From: Paraeggerthella hongkongensis
GTDB taxonomy: Bacteria; Actinomycetota; Coriobacteriia; Coriobacteriales; Eggerthellaceae
Assembly: GCF_003340345.1 (NCBI RefSeq)
Contig: NZ_PPTQ01000006.1
Location: forward strand, 62,001-126,000
Reading direction: 5' to 3'
DNA: 64,000 bases
Shown: piece by piece, positions 8,897 through 17,600 of the stretch
Position numbering within the stretch: the stretch's first letter is position 1
How the letters are laid out: each line of letters opens with the position of its first letter
Notes under the pieces: model-generated
The model's database searches: none
Told to the model about the DNA's origin: nothing
The model's input: only the letters and a program-made list of their open reading frames with translations
Made by a program: the position numbers and the translations under genes

Positions 8897-8951
8897 GGTG
8901 CGCTCTAACCTCGCTTTATTCCGCAGACGCGCGGTGTTATCTCGAAGCCGA

Positions 8952-9089
8952 TCAATCCAGCACGACCCTTACGACAATGATAAGCGTCCACAGCGCAAGC
9001 AAAAAGCAAAGCAACGCCAACATCACAACGCCGAACCCCAAGGCTGGCGTCTCGATAGCTTGGCGGATGTCCTGTTTTCTTTTGCGCAT
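8952..9089 (-). CDS. Small single-helix membrane protein upstream of trkH
   Basis: A 45-residue frame reads MRKRKQDIRQAIETPALGF and then continues into about 22 hydrophobic residues ending LIIVVRVVLD. The basic N-terminus plus one helix is typical of small membrane subunits. No ribosome site is visible. Instead a -10-like TAGAAT lies six bases before the ATG, as in leaderless actinobacterial mRNAs. It precedes trkH by 55 bases on the same strand. It could be an accessory peptide of the transporter, by analogy with KdpF, but no sequence relation is claimed. Confidence 0.45.
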   Translation of the reverse strand: MRKRKQDIRQAIETPALGFGVVMLALLCFLLALWTLIIVVRVVLD

Positions 9090-9251
9090 GCAGGTATTCT
9101 AGTACAAATATGCGCAACACGACACGCCAGCTCGGCAACAGCGCACAACCCAGAAAAGACGCCGAAGCGCCAGCTTTGCATATTCGCAGCCCGTTCGCAA
9201 GGGCGTTCAGCAAAGAAATCGACACCTAATCGTTAAACTTTTCACCTGCGG

Positions 9252-9370
9252 GGCTTGCGCAAGGGGTGTCAAGGTATAATTTCCGAATCTTTTAATCGCC
9301 CGCACAAATTTACAACCATTCGTGCGGACATGGGGTTTCCCGTCGCAAAAGCGCGCGGGACGGAAAGGAA
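9252..9370 (+). promoter_or_regulatory. Promoter and structured leader of the NCS1 permease
   Basis: A perfect -10 TATAAT lies at 9275-9280 with only a weak -35 (GGCTTG at 9252-9257, 17-base spacer). The leader contains a hairpin CCGCAC/GTGCGG (9300-9305 with 9322-9327) and a second stem TCCCG/CGGGA (9338-9342 with 9356-9360) just before the ribosome site GGAAAGGAA. I see no match to the purine or preQ1 riboswitch consensus, so any leader control is speculative. Confidence 0.5.
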
Positions 9371-9375
9371 CAGTA

Positions 9376-10722
9376 ATGGCAACGGAAGAAGACATCGACT
9401 ACTCGTTGTCGCGCGTTCCTGACGAAGCGAAACAGCCGTTTTGGCGGATTCTCTTCATCAGGATCGGCGCGATCTGCTGCGTGTCGCAGCTCATGTTGGG
9501 AGCCGCACTCGGCTTCGGCTTGACCTTTTGGGACGCGTTCCTGGCAACCATGCTGGGATCGGTGCTGCTGCAGGTAGTCAGCTGGGCGCTTGGCACCGCC
9601 GCTGCCCACGAGGGCTTGTCCACCAGCTTGCTTTCGCGCTGGGCGGGCTTCGGCAAGGGCGGCTCTGCCCTGTTCGGCGGCGTTGTGGCCATCTCGATGG
9701 TCGGCTGGTTCGGCGTGCAGAACTCCGTGTTCGGCGAAGGCATGGCCAGCATCGTCACGCTGACCGACTTCCTGGGAGGCATGGAGTACCCGATTTGGGC
9801 CATCGTCACCGGCCTGGGCATCACGCTCCTGGTCGTGTTCGGCATCAAGGCCATCGCGAACTTCGCGGCTATATTCGTGCCCTTGTTCGTGATCGTGGTC
9901 ATTGTGGCCGCAGCCATCATCCTGCAGAACCACTCGCTCACCGAGCTTCTGACCACCGCGCCTCCGGGACCGGCCCTTACCCTGGGCGCCGCCACCACCA
10001 TGGTTGCGGGCGGCTTCATTGCAGGCGCCATCTGCACCCCCGACTACGCGCGCTTCCTGAAGAACGGCAACCAGGTGTTCTGGATGACGCTCATCGGCAC
10101 GTTCGTGGGCGAACTGGGCATGAACCTTCTGGCCGTTCTGCTGGCGCACGCCATGGGAACCGAGAACGTCGTCGACATCATGATGGGCACTTCGGGCATC
10201 ATCGGCGTCATCATCGTTGTGGCCTCTACGGTCAAGCTCAACGACATCAACCTGTACTCGTCCAGCTTGGGCCTGGCCACCATGCTGAACGCCCTGTTCA
10301 ACAAGAAGCTCAGCCGCAACGCGCTGGTGTGGATGCTGGGCATCGTGGGCACCGCGCTGTCGGTTATCGGCATCATCAACTACTTCACCGACTTCCTGGT
10401 GCTGCTGGGCGTGGCTATTCCGCCCGTCGCCGGCATCATGGTCATCGACTACTTCGTGCTGCGCCGCAGCCGCAAGACGCTCGACGAGTCGCGCGCCAAG
10501 GGCCAGCTGCCCGCGAAGGTTGAGAACTGGAACCCCATCGCAATCGTGTGCTGGATCGCCGGCTTCGCCGTGGGCGAAATCACCAGCATCATGGCAATCG
10601 GCATTCCGGGTCTGAACTCGCTTGTTCTGGCCGGTGTGCTGTACTGGGCCATCATGAAGGCTTACGCCAGCATCAAGAAGCAGGACGTGATCACGTTCGC
10701 GGAAACGGATCAGGTCCTGTAA
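9376..10722 (+). CDS. NCS1-family permease, cytosine permease CodB-like
   Basis: 448 residues with about 12 membrane helices. The start at 9376 has GGAAAGGAA ahead of it; the upstream extension of the frame was rejected. CodB-type features include an N-terminal helix with GAALGFGLTFW, the GWFGVQ segment in helix 3 and TPDYARF in the middle cytoplasmic stretch. The family imports nucleobases or related compounds, typically with Na+ or H+. No deaminase is adjacent, so the substrate could be cytosine, a purine or another heterocycle. A strong terminator follows. Confidence 0.88.
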   Translation: MATEEDIDYSLSRVPDEAKQPFWRILFIRIGAICCVSQLMLGAALGFGLTFWDAFLATMLGSVLLQVVSWALGTAAAHEGLSTSLLSRWAGFGKGGSALFGGVVAISMVGWFGVQNSVFGEGMASIVTLTDFLGGMEYPIWAIVTGLGITLLVVFGIKAIANFAAIFVPLFVIVVIVAAAIILQNHSLTELLTTAPPGPALTLGAATTMVAGGFIAGAICTPDYARFLKNGNQVFWMTLIGTFVGELGMNLLAVLLAHAMGTENVVDIMMGTSGIIGVIIVVASTVKLNDINLYSSSLGLATMLNALFNKKLSRNALVWMLGIVGTALSVIGIINYFTDFLVLLGVAIPPVAGIMVIDYFVLRRSRKTLDESRAKGQLPAKVENWNPIAIVCWIAGFAVGEITSIMAIGIPGLNSLVLAGVLYWAIMKAYASIKKQDVITFAETDQVL

Positions 10723-10748
10723 GCAAAGAGCATACCTCCTTGCAGGTG

Positions 10749-10790
10749 AAAGCCCCGCTCGCGCGCACTGCGCCGGCGGGGCTTTTCGTT
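10749..10790 (+). terminator. Rho-independent terminator after the NCS1 permease
   Basis: A perfect stem AAAGCCCCGC (10749-10758) with GCGGGGCTTT (10776-10785) is followed by TTTTCG. Its right half is also the beginning of the 136-bp repeat at 10765. The other copies of that repeat keep only the right half. Confidence 0.85.
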
Positions 10791-10900
10791 TGTGCGCAAA
10801 TCAGCCTGCTTGCGCGAGTCAGCCTGGAAGCACATTGTCGCCCGAAACGTACGTTTTTCGGGCTGAAAACGTACGTTTCGGGCGACAATGCAGGCGGCGC
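10765..10900 (+). repeat. 136-bp repeat, copy A
   Basis: It begins with GCACTGCGCCGGCGGGGC and ends CAGGCGGCGC. It contains a small inverted repeat GCGCAA/TTGCGC and a perfect 25-bp hairpin (10833-10857 with 10866-10890) whose stem carries CCCGAAACGTACGTTT. Copies B (19231-19366) and C (21030-21165) are almost identical and of equal length. Copy A has the most intact hairpin, while C has decayed in the right arm. Confidence 0.9.
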
Positions 10901-10947
10901 TTCGTAGGTCCACGCTTGCTTGCCAGAAACTATCCGCCTGATAGCCG

Positions 10948-11799
10948 CTACGACCAGCTATCCGAGAAGGGACCGCGGCAGGGAACCTCAACCCGCTTGA
11001 TCATGCGCACGGTAGAAACAAGAATGGGCACGTACAGCACCGTGAAAATGACGTAGGCGATGACCGCACCCGTCGCCATCATGGGGTCGGTACTGACGTA
11101 CTGGTGGGATACGGAGCCGGCGCAGAGCGCCTCGCTCAACATCGCGAACAGGTCGTTCACGCAATGCACCCGCACAACGCCCCAAAGGTTGCGCGTTACG
11201 AGGAAAATCGCCGCCAAAAACGCGCCGAGAATGCCCGGCTGCACGGTTTTGAGAATTGCCTGCGCTGCGCCTAGGCCGTCGGTCACCTGACCGGACAAGA
11301 GGGAGGCGGCCACGTGCACTACACCGAATATGAGCGAGGAGGCGACTACGGCTCCCACGAGGCCGCGGTGCGTGTTCCCCAGGCGGGCCAACAGGGGGCT
11401 CAAGACGATGCCGCGGAACAGTCCTTCCTCGAACGCGCCAACAACCAGGCACAGCAGGACGACCAGCGCCAACTGGAACGGCCAGTCGGGCAATAGCTCC
11501 TTGTTCTGGTACAGCGCCATCCCGATGGCGAATGCGCCGGTGGTCAGCGCGATGGCCAGCAGGTAAATCGACTTCTCGAACGCGAAGCCAATGCTTTTGG
11601 CCGTAGGCGTGATCACGCGTCGCCCCGCCGCTATGGTGATGACGGCGAATGCGGCAATCGACAATCCCAGGCGAACGAACATCATGCCCGACACGGAACC
11701 GCCCGTCGGAATGCCCCAGATGCACCCTAGTCCGACGGTGAGGGCGATGATGGCTACGAGCGACGGGCGGGATCGAACGAACTTGCGAACAGCGACCAT
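10948..11799 (-). CDS. CPBP-family intramembrane metalloprotease
   Basis: 283 residues from ATG 11799, chosen because AAAGGAAA precedes it; a longer frame without a ribosome site was dropped. There are about eight membrane helices and the CPBP (CAAX protease/bacteriocin-processing) motifs: EEGLFRG (EExxxR), a conserved His in GVVHVAAS, and HCVND near the end. Such proteases process prenylated or bacteriocin-type peptides or give self-immunity. It is divergent from the Nif11-type precursor remnant at 12065, which makes a role in peptide maturation or immunity a reasonable guess. Confidence 0.85.
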   Translation of the reverse strand: MVAVRKFVRSRPSLVAIIALTVGLGCIWGIPTGGSVSGMMFVRLGLSIAAFAVITIAAGRRVITPTAKSIGFAFEKSIYLLAIALTTGAFAIGMALYQNKELLPDWPFQLALVVLLCLVVGAFEEGLFRGIVLSPLLARLGNTHRGLVGAVVASSLIFGVVHVAASLLSGQVTDGLGAAQAILKTVQPGILGAFLAAIFLVTRNLWGVVRVHCVNDLFAMLSEALCAGSVSHQYVSTDPMMATGAVIAYVIFTVLYVPILVSTVRMIKRVEVPCRGPFSDSWS

Positions 11800-11883
11800 G
11801 GAGTTTCCTTTCAGCGAGGGCATCGAAGATCTGCGTAACGTGCGACGATTGCACCCGCGTTTCCGGACGGCCTTCCGCTCTGC

Positions 11884-11960
11884 CGAACGAACGACCAGGC
11901 CGAAACGTTCCCTCCCTTGCCGGAAAAGGCTTTCGTGCTGCCGGAGAGGTCGTTCGTTCG
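11884..11960. promoter_or_regulatory. Long-spaced inverted repeat between the CPBP and RiPP genes
   Basis: CGAACGAACGACC (11884-11896) and GGTCGTTCGTTCG (11948-11960) are perfect 13-bp inverted copies, 64 bp centre to centre. They sit between the divergent starts, and a -10-like TATACT follows at 11992-11997. The CGTTCG core resembles repeats next to the LytTR-type genes further right. Confidence 0.5.
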
Positions 11961-12064
11961 CGTCGGGTTGCGGGCGGGGGAAGGAACTTCCTATACTCGA
12001 CGAAGAGAGCCGCCTGGAAGCGGACGGCGGAATGGCGGGGAGAAGAGAGGGGGGAGGGTGCATC

Positions 12065-12389
12065 ATGGCAGCAACCGAGCAGGAAATGATGGAACGGGCC
12101 GAAGCCATTCAGACGGTGGAGGAGCTGCGCGAGGCGTGCGCCGAGTTCGGCATGGAGATGACTCCCGAGCAGGAGGATGTCTTCATGGCAGCGAAAGCAT
12201 CTGGAGGCGAGCTTCCGACAAGGACTGGGCGCCACCGTCGGCGGAGGAGGGGTCCACAGCGCCTACAGTGGCCGCCTGATCGTGACTGCGTTCTATAAAT
12301 GCGACCGGATAACGCCGGGCGCGAACAACTGCGTGCCATGCTGCAACAGCAAATACGTTTTTCCCTACCGCTATTGCATGATCTCGTAA
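12065..12389 (+). pseudogene. Nif11-type RiPP precursor peptide, frameshifted
   Basis: The ATG at 12065 has GGGGGGAGGG upstream. The first frame gives a Nif11-like leader: MAATEQEMMERAEAIQTVEE, then LREACAEFGMEMTPEQEDVF. It then runs into a basic non-homologous tail ending at 12298. Restoring one base in GAGCTTCCGAC and one in GGACTGGGC continues the leader as GELSDKDLGATVGGGG, the usual Gly-Gly end of such leaders. A Cys-rich core follows (YKCDRITPGANNCVPCCNS, then YRYC) to a stop at 12389. It looks like a decayed or mis-sequenced lanthipeptide-class precursor. No modifying enzyme lies in the window. Confidence 0.6.
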
Positions 12390-12432
12390 GGGAAAGGCGG
12401 GGTCGCTCGGCGCCGACGGAACCGGGCGACCG

Positions 12433-12712
12433 TCATTTGTACAGGACGAGGACGGTGCAGCACATCAAGCTGTCGCCCATGCCGCTGGGAGAAAGCTGCA
12501 TATCCACTATCTCGCAGCCTTGCTTCTGCATGAACTCCAGCACGCCGTTGAGGATGCGCGACGTGCTCTTGCGGCCGTAGCCTCCCGCCAACTCGAAGGC
12601 GCCCGCATGAACCATCCCGTCCTTCTCTTGCAAATCCATGTTGTCCAGATACGTTGCCAACTTCTCGAGGGTTTCATCCTCCGAGCTCTTCCCCCATGCC
12701 CACGATGCCCAT
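12433..12712 (-). pseudogene. Small gene of unknown function, frameshifted near its start
   Basis: An ATG at 12712 with AAGAAGGGAG upstream begins MGIVGMG, then hits a stop after 12 codons. Removing one G from the run GGGGG joins it to the downstream frame, which reads KSSEDETLEKLATYLDN through SPSGMGDSLMCCTVLVLY. I do not recognise the family. It follows the anti-sigma-factor remnant, so it probably belonged to the same regulatory operon. Confidence 0.5.
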
Positions 12713-12739
12713 GACGGCTCCCTTCTTTTGCAACCCTGT

Positions 12740-12994
12740 CCTATTGCCAGCGCTTTTCGACGGTCACCTCGTTGCAGCCGTCGACGCGTCGGTACGAGCA
12801 CGCGTCCATCAGGCGCTTGACCATGAGAATGCCCAGCCCCCGACGGGAGTTTCTTCTATCGTGCACGGAGTTTCGGGGTCGGTCGGGGCGAACGGATCGA
12901 ACGGCATACCGCCGTCGCGCAGCACCACCTTCGCGCTGCGGGCGTCGTCCGCAACGGCCACCGACACCTCGACGTCGCATCCGTCGTCATCGCC
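12740..12994 (-). pseudogene. Anti-sigma factor kinase (RsbW-like), N-terminally deleted and frameshifted
   Basis: Directly after the STAS stop, one frame reads VSVAVADDARSAKVVLRDGG then MPFDPFAPTDPETP, the second half of an RsbW/HATPase domain. After ETPVGG a one-base loss shifts the frame. The other frame continues RGLGILMVKRLMDACSYRRV to the end. About 60 N-terminal residues, including the first ATP-binding helix, are missing. It cannot be a functional kinase. Confidence 0.7.
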
Positions 12995-13300
12995 CTACTC
13001 CACGTCGAAGACGTCGGAGAGCCCCGTGGCGTCGAACACTTCGCGAATGTCGTCGATGACGTTCACGATACGCAAGGTTCCGTCCGCCTTCATGGTCTTC
13101 TTCTGGGCAGCCACCAGCACGCGCAATCCAGCTGAAGAGAAATACTCCAGCTCGTCGAAGTCGAGCACGACCCGGTTCGTGCTCTCAAGCACCGGCTCGA
13201 GCGCGTTCTCCAGTTCGGACGCGGTGTTGGTGTTCAAGTGGCCCCCAAGCTCGAGAACCGCCGCACCGTCGTCGTAGCTGGTCTTGATCTCCATGTCCAT
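12995..13300 (-). CDS. STAS-domain anti-sigma factor antagonist (RsbV-like)
   Basis: This 101-residue protein is a complete STAS domain with the phosphorylatable Ser in DELEYFSSAGLRVLVAAQ. In an intact partner-switch, dephosphorylated RsbV binds RsbW and frees a sigma factor. Here both the kinase downstream and the phosphatase upstream are broken, so this may be an orphan or act on an anti-sigma factor elsewhere. GCGAGGA precedes the start. A second ATG two codons in is an alternative start. Confidence 0.8.
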   Translation of the reverse strand: MDMEIKTSYDDGAAVLELGGHLNTNTASELENALEPVLESTNRVVLDFDELEYFSSAGLRVLVAAQKKTMKADGTLRIVNVIDDIREVFDATGLSDVFDVE

Positions 13301-13302
13301 CG

Positions 13303-13625
13303 CTATCCTCGCTTTCCGGCCGTCGACACCGCGCGGCCTTCCTTTCCATCGTAGCGCAGCACCAAAAGCGTTATGTCGTCAGCCTGGTCGGCCCCTTGCG
13401 TAAAGGCGCGCACGTCTTCCTCTATAATGTCCGAGACTGCCGACGGGCATCCGTCGCACTCCTGCTCAACCAAGCGGAACAGGCGGTCGTTGCCGTAGCA
13501 ATGATCCGAAGCGTTCATGGCCTCGGTCACTCCGTCGGTGCAGAGAACAAGCGAGTAGCCGGGGGCCATGGTGCGCGAGAACACGCGATACGACATGCAT
13601 GGATGCCGCCAACCCGAAGTCGTCG
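13303..13625 (-). pseudogene. PP2C/SpoIIE-type phosphatase fragment (RsbU-like)
   Basis: Only the C-terminal part is present: MAPGYSLVLCTDGVTEAMNA ... ADDITLLVLRY, with the metal-binding Asp of TDGVTEA and the ADD motif. The N-terminal catalytic half and any sensor domain are absent, and the frame upstream of about 13620 is unrelated. It sits 2 bases before the STAS gene, the usual RsbU-V-W order. It is a remnant and should not be active. Confidence 0.7.
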
Positions 13626-14100
13626 CAACCCGAAAACGGCGGCCGTGCTCACGCCGTACAGGGACAGAGATCCGTTGTTGCCTACGTATACGCCAGCGCC
13701 TTTCGTGCATTCCAGATGGTTCTTTCCCTCAAACCACACTTCGCAGGCCTCCTAGGATCCCGTTTGCACCAGAGCGCCCCAAACATTGTTCGTTTTAATG
13801 GAGACGTTTCTCAAAACGACATAAGGCGAGCTTCCCTTTACAACGATGTTCCAGTCCGTTTGACCGACGCCTTCGGCCATGGAAATGGTGTACTCCTGAT
13901 AGCACACGGCAGAATCGCTGCGCCCAATCACGACCAGACTTGTGTCGTCAACGTAGTAATCGTTGCCGAACACAGCCGGATTTCCATCTTTGCCTACAAC
14001 AACGAACGGAAGATCGGTGGGAGCCTCGTCATCAGCTTTTGTCGCTTGATCAGGATCTTCCGGGAGCACCGCGCTCGGAGGCGCCTCGGACAGAGCGCTT
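13527..14100 (-). pseudogene. Fragment of a beta-strand-rich surface protein
   Basis: One frame reads NIVVKGSSPYVVLRNVSIKT, meets an in-frame TAG at 13752-13754, then continues EVWFEGKNHLECTKGAGVYV with GNNGSLSLYG. Alternating N/G-rich strands of this kind occur in right-handed beta-helix or carbohydrate-binding surface proteins. No start, signal peptide or anchor remains. It is joined in frame to the NTF2-like remnant upstream and runs into the phosphatase fragment downstream. These joints look like deletion scars. Confidence 0.5.
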
Positions 14101-14557
14101 TCCAAGCGATCTGAAGGGGGGTTGGACACGTGGTAATGGCGAATCTTCGGCGAAGACCCTCCAACGTCCCATACGAACGTAAAGCGCTGCTCCTGCGCAA
14201 GCACTTGCCCGGACGAAGGACGCTGAAGCCCAGGTAGCTACCCGCCGTCACGCAGAGCTCCGCAGCCGCAGCGACGGGCACGTAGCGCTCGCCCGCCAGC
14301 ACCACGCACGGGCGCTCCCTTGCGATCTCCTCCATTTGGCAGCGAAACTCGTCGCGGAAAACGACGGATTGGTCCTCCTGCACGCCTATCCACAGGAAGT
14401 CCTCGGCCAAGCGGTCGACGCACCACGCCACTTCGCCGTTCCAAAAGCGATGGACGAGCTCTTTGGTCAGCAAAAGAGCCTCGCCGACGAACGGGTTTGC
14501 GTCGGGCGAGTCCTCGAGAACCGTCGTCTCGGACGAGTTGTTGCATGGCAAATTCAT
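14100..14557 (-). pseudogene. NTF2-like domain of a LytTR-type regulator, frameshifted
   Basis: The frame begins MNLPCNNSSETTV at 14557 and includes LTKELVHRFWNGEVAWCVDR. After ELCVTAGSYLG it shifts frame near 14235 and continues FTFVWDVGGSSPKIRHYHVS. This matches the N-terminal half of the intact regulator at 18304-19038 (TYVWAPTPDGPRIVHLHVSN). The LytTR half is missing. A -10-like TATACT lies about six bases before the start, suggesting the parent gene was leaderless. Confidence 0.65.
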
Positions 14558-14607
14558 GCACCTAGTATAAAAGGATGCCAATGCCTATTAGGGGCTTGGT
14601 GCAGAGG

Positions 14608-14641
14608 GGCGAAACGAACGCCCGCCTGGCGAAACGAACGC
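14608..14641. promoter_or_regulatory. Two direct repeats GGCGAAACGAACGC, 20 bp apart
   Basis: Identical 14-base copies begin at 14608 and 14628, about two helical turns apart, upstream of the broken NTF2/LytTR-type regulator. LytTR regulators bind pairs of direct half-sites with this spacing. A looser pair with TTTCGC/CTTCGC at 21 bp lies at about 18269-18297, upstream of the protease-nucleotidase gene. Confidence 0.45.
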
Positions 14642-14648
14642 GGCTGCT

Positions 14649-17600
14649 TTAGCTACGGTGTGTTGCGGCTCCTTCCACTCGTTCCCGACGTCGCGCCGCT
14701 TGCGTCGCCACGGCCAGGCAAGCCAAGGTCGAAAGCGCCAGGGCGCCTACCGCCGCCGTCGCCGGCGCCGCGGTGTCGCCCGTGCGCACAAGGGACTTCG
14801 GCCCGTCGCCCTGTTCGGTCGTTCCGGGTGCCGGCAGAGGCTCGGGTTCGACCGCGGCCCCCGTCTTTATCAGGATGCGACCGGCGCCGTTCTCGTTGGC
14901 GTAGACGGAATCGGCGCGTATCACGCCGTCCAGGTCGTTCTGCATGAAGGAGATGAGCGCCTCGTAATCGAGGCCCTGCTCGGACACGAGCACCTTCGCG
15001 TCCTTGAACATGGAGAACCCGTCGCCGCCGTCTTGCAGCAGGTAGGTGATGGACGACACGGTGTAGGTTTTGCCCAGGTCGATGGGTTCGCCGCCCACGC
15101 GCACGTTCTGCACGCGCCGCGCCCCCTCGATGCCGGCAAAGACGCCCTTCGCGTCCAGCTTCACGGGCGACGGGATGTCGGAGCGTATCTCGTAGGCAAG
15201 CCCCGAGGTTTGCAGCAGCCCGCCGTTGGGTTCGGGGCACAGGCGCGCACCCATTTCCAGCGCATCGACGATGGTCTGGCCGGTGGCCTCCACCTTGCAG
15301 AGCGTGTTGCCGAACGGGAGCACCGCGATGGCGTCGCCGTACGTGATGTCGCCCACGGCTACGTCCGAGCGGATGCCGCCCCCGTTCATGAGGCCGATGT
15401 CGGCGCCGAGCGATGCGCGGACGGCATCGGCCGCGAGATCGCCCAGGTTCGTCTCATGCATGCGCACGGCCCAGCTATGCTGCGCGTCGTTCTCCACGGC
15501 CACCAGCTTGACCTCGGTGCGGGCGACCACCTGGTCCAGCGTCTCGCTCAGCTTGCCCTCGATGTCCTTGACGAAGGCGACGGTGTCGGGATCCTGTGCG
15601 ACGGGCGGCTCCACCAGCCGCGCTTCGATCTGCCCCGTCGCGGGATGGATGATCACCTCGCCGTAGGTTTGCAGCTGCGTGCCGGTTTGCGCCAGCAGCA
15701 CGTCCTTGCCCGCCTTGTTGGCGACGTGCTGCTCGTACTGCTCGTGGGAGTGGCCGTCGATGAACACGTCGATGCCCGTGGTGTTCGCGATAACGGTATC
15801 CGAACGCCAGTGCGTGGCGACCCCCGACTCGCCCAGGTGACCGATTGCCACCACGTAATCGGCCCCGTCCGCGCGCGCGTCGTCGACGGTTTGCTGGACG
15901 CGGTCGTACAGCTTCTGCCCCGTCTCGTCTTCGCAGAAGCCGTAAAGGTAGGCGCCGTTCGCATCCTTGAAGTGCGCCGGATTCGATTTGGTCAATGACT
16001 CGGGCGTGGAGATGCCCACGTAGGCTACGCGCACGTTGCCGTACGTTTCGATCACGTAAGGCGAGAACTCGGTTGCGCCCGTTTTCAGGTTGTCGAAGTT
16101 GCATGATAGATAGGTGGCGTTCGAGCGATCGACGAGCGTGCGCAGCTGGTCCATCCCGTAGTCGAACTCGTGGTTTCCGGGTATGGCCAGGTCGTAGCCT
16201 ACCTGGTTCATAATGTCCACCAGGTCGGCCCCCTGCGAGAGCGTTCCCAGGGGCTTGCCCTGCACGGCATCGCCCGCGTCCACGAGGGTGACGTTGTCGG
16301 CGCCGTATTTCGCTTCCGCATCCTTCAGCGCTTGGGAAACCCCGGCATACCCGATGCTCGTGGCCTGGCCGGTTTCCTTGTCGAAGGTTTGGTCGACGCC
16401 GCAATGCACGTCGTTGGTGTGCAGGATGGCGATGGGCGTGTCCTGCCCTGCGGGCGTGTCGACCGTGTACGCCTTCAGCAGGGCATTGCCCGCCGTGTAG
16501 CCGGCTTCGTCCTCGAGCAGGTTCTTGCGGGCCATGTCGTGCCAGCCGGTCGCTCCCGCGTCAGTATAGTAGGTTTGTCCGGCTGCGCAGTCGATGGCGA
16601 CACGGCTCATGCTTGCATCGTCGATTTCGGCGAGCATGAGGTAGTTTCCGTTGAGGGCCTTCGCGGAGGCAACCACCGAGAAGGTGTCGCCCGCTATCAC
16701 GGGAAACGCAGCGTCGCCCAGGTCGATGGTAGTGTAACCGGCATTGGCTTCGGTGAGCGTCGTGTGCCACTTCAACGTGCCGCTTTGCGGGTTCAGCGTC
16801 CCGTCGTCGGTCAGGCCGGTGGGATTGCGGTAGACGGCGATGTCCACTTGAGAACAGGCCGTGGGCAGAAACACGCTGGCAGCCTGCACGGTCTCGTTGC
16901 CGCGCGCCTCGAATACGTTGGCGAACTGGATGCGCTCGGTGTTGACGAACCCTGCCTCGCCGACGCCCACCCCGTCGTACTGGTAGATGCCGTCGTAAAC
17001 ATGATCGGTCCCGTTGGCGTCGTAGGCCGCCTGCTCCGCCTGGTAGGATGTGGGATTCGAGAAGCTGGTGTCGTAGTAGGACAGGTAGAAGTAGCCGTCC
17101 TTGTGCCCCGGCGCCTGGGTGCCCCAACTGTTCTTGACGATCCAGGCGCCGTCGCCTTGCGGCGTGGTGGAGAAGTTCTCCTTCGGAAAGTTGTCGTCCC
17201 ATCCGACGATGCTCACTTCGTGATTCGCCAACCATTCGGCGGCTTCGGTCGTTTTGTTGTAGTAGAAAGCGCTCGTCGCGGGGTTCCAGTTGTCCTTCGG
17301 CGCGGCTTCATTGCCCGCGATCGCATCGTCGGCGCAGAACGACATGTCCACGACGCCGTTTTCCATAAGACATGTCTTGATGGCGTCGACGGCGCTGCTG
17401 TCGTACCTATGCTCCAAGGTAAACGACCCGTCTCCGGACTCCTGCCAGGTGTACACGTTGGGCTCGGGAAGGAACACGACGTTCTGCACGTGCAGGTCGG
17501 ACTGGGTGCGCAGGGCGGCGTTCGGCGCACCCATGTTGGCGTCGTCGGTGTACGGGGCCTTCTGCTCGTCCACGGCGCCGTACCAGCGCATGAGCGTGGC

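Noticed and set aside
9320-9375. Longer N-terminus of the NCS1 permease (start 9322)
   Set aside because: The extra residues fall in a structured leader and the ribosome site GGAAAGGAA precedes 9376.
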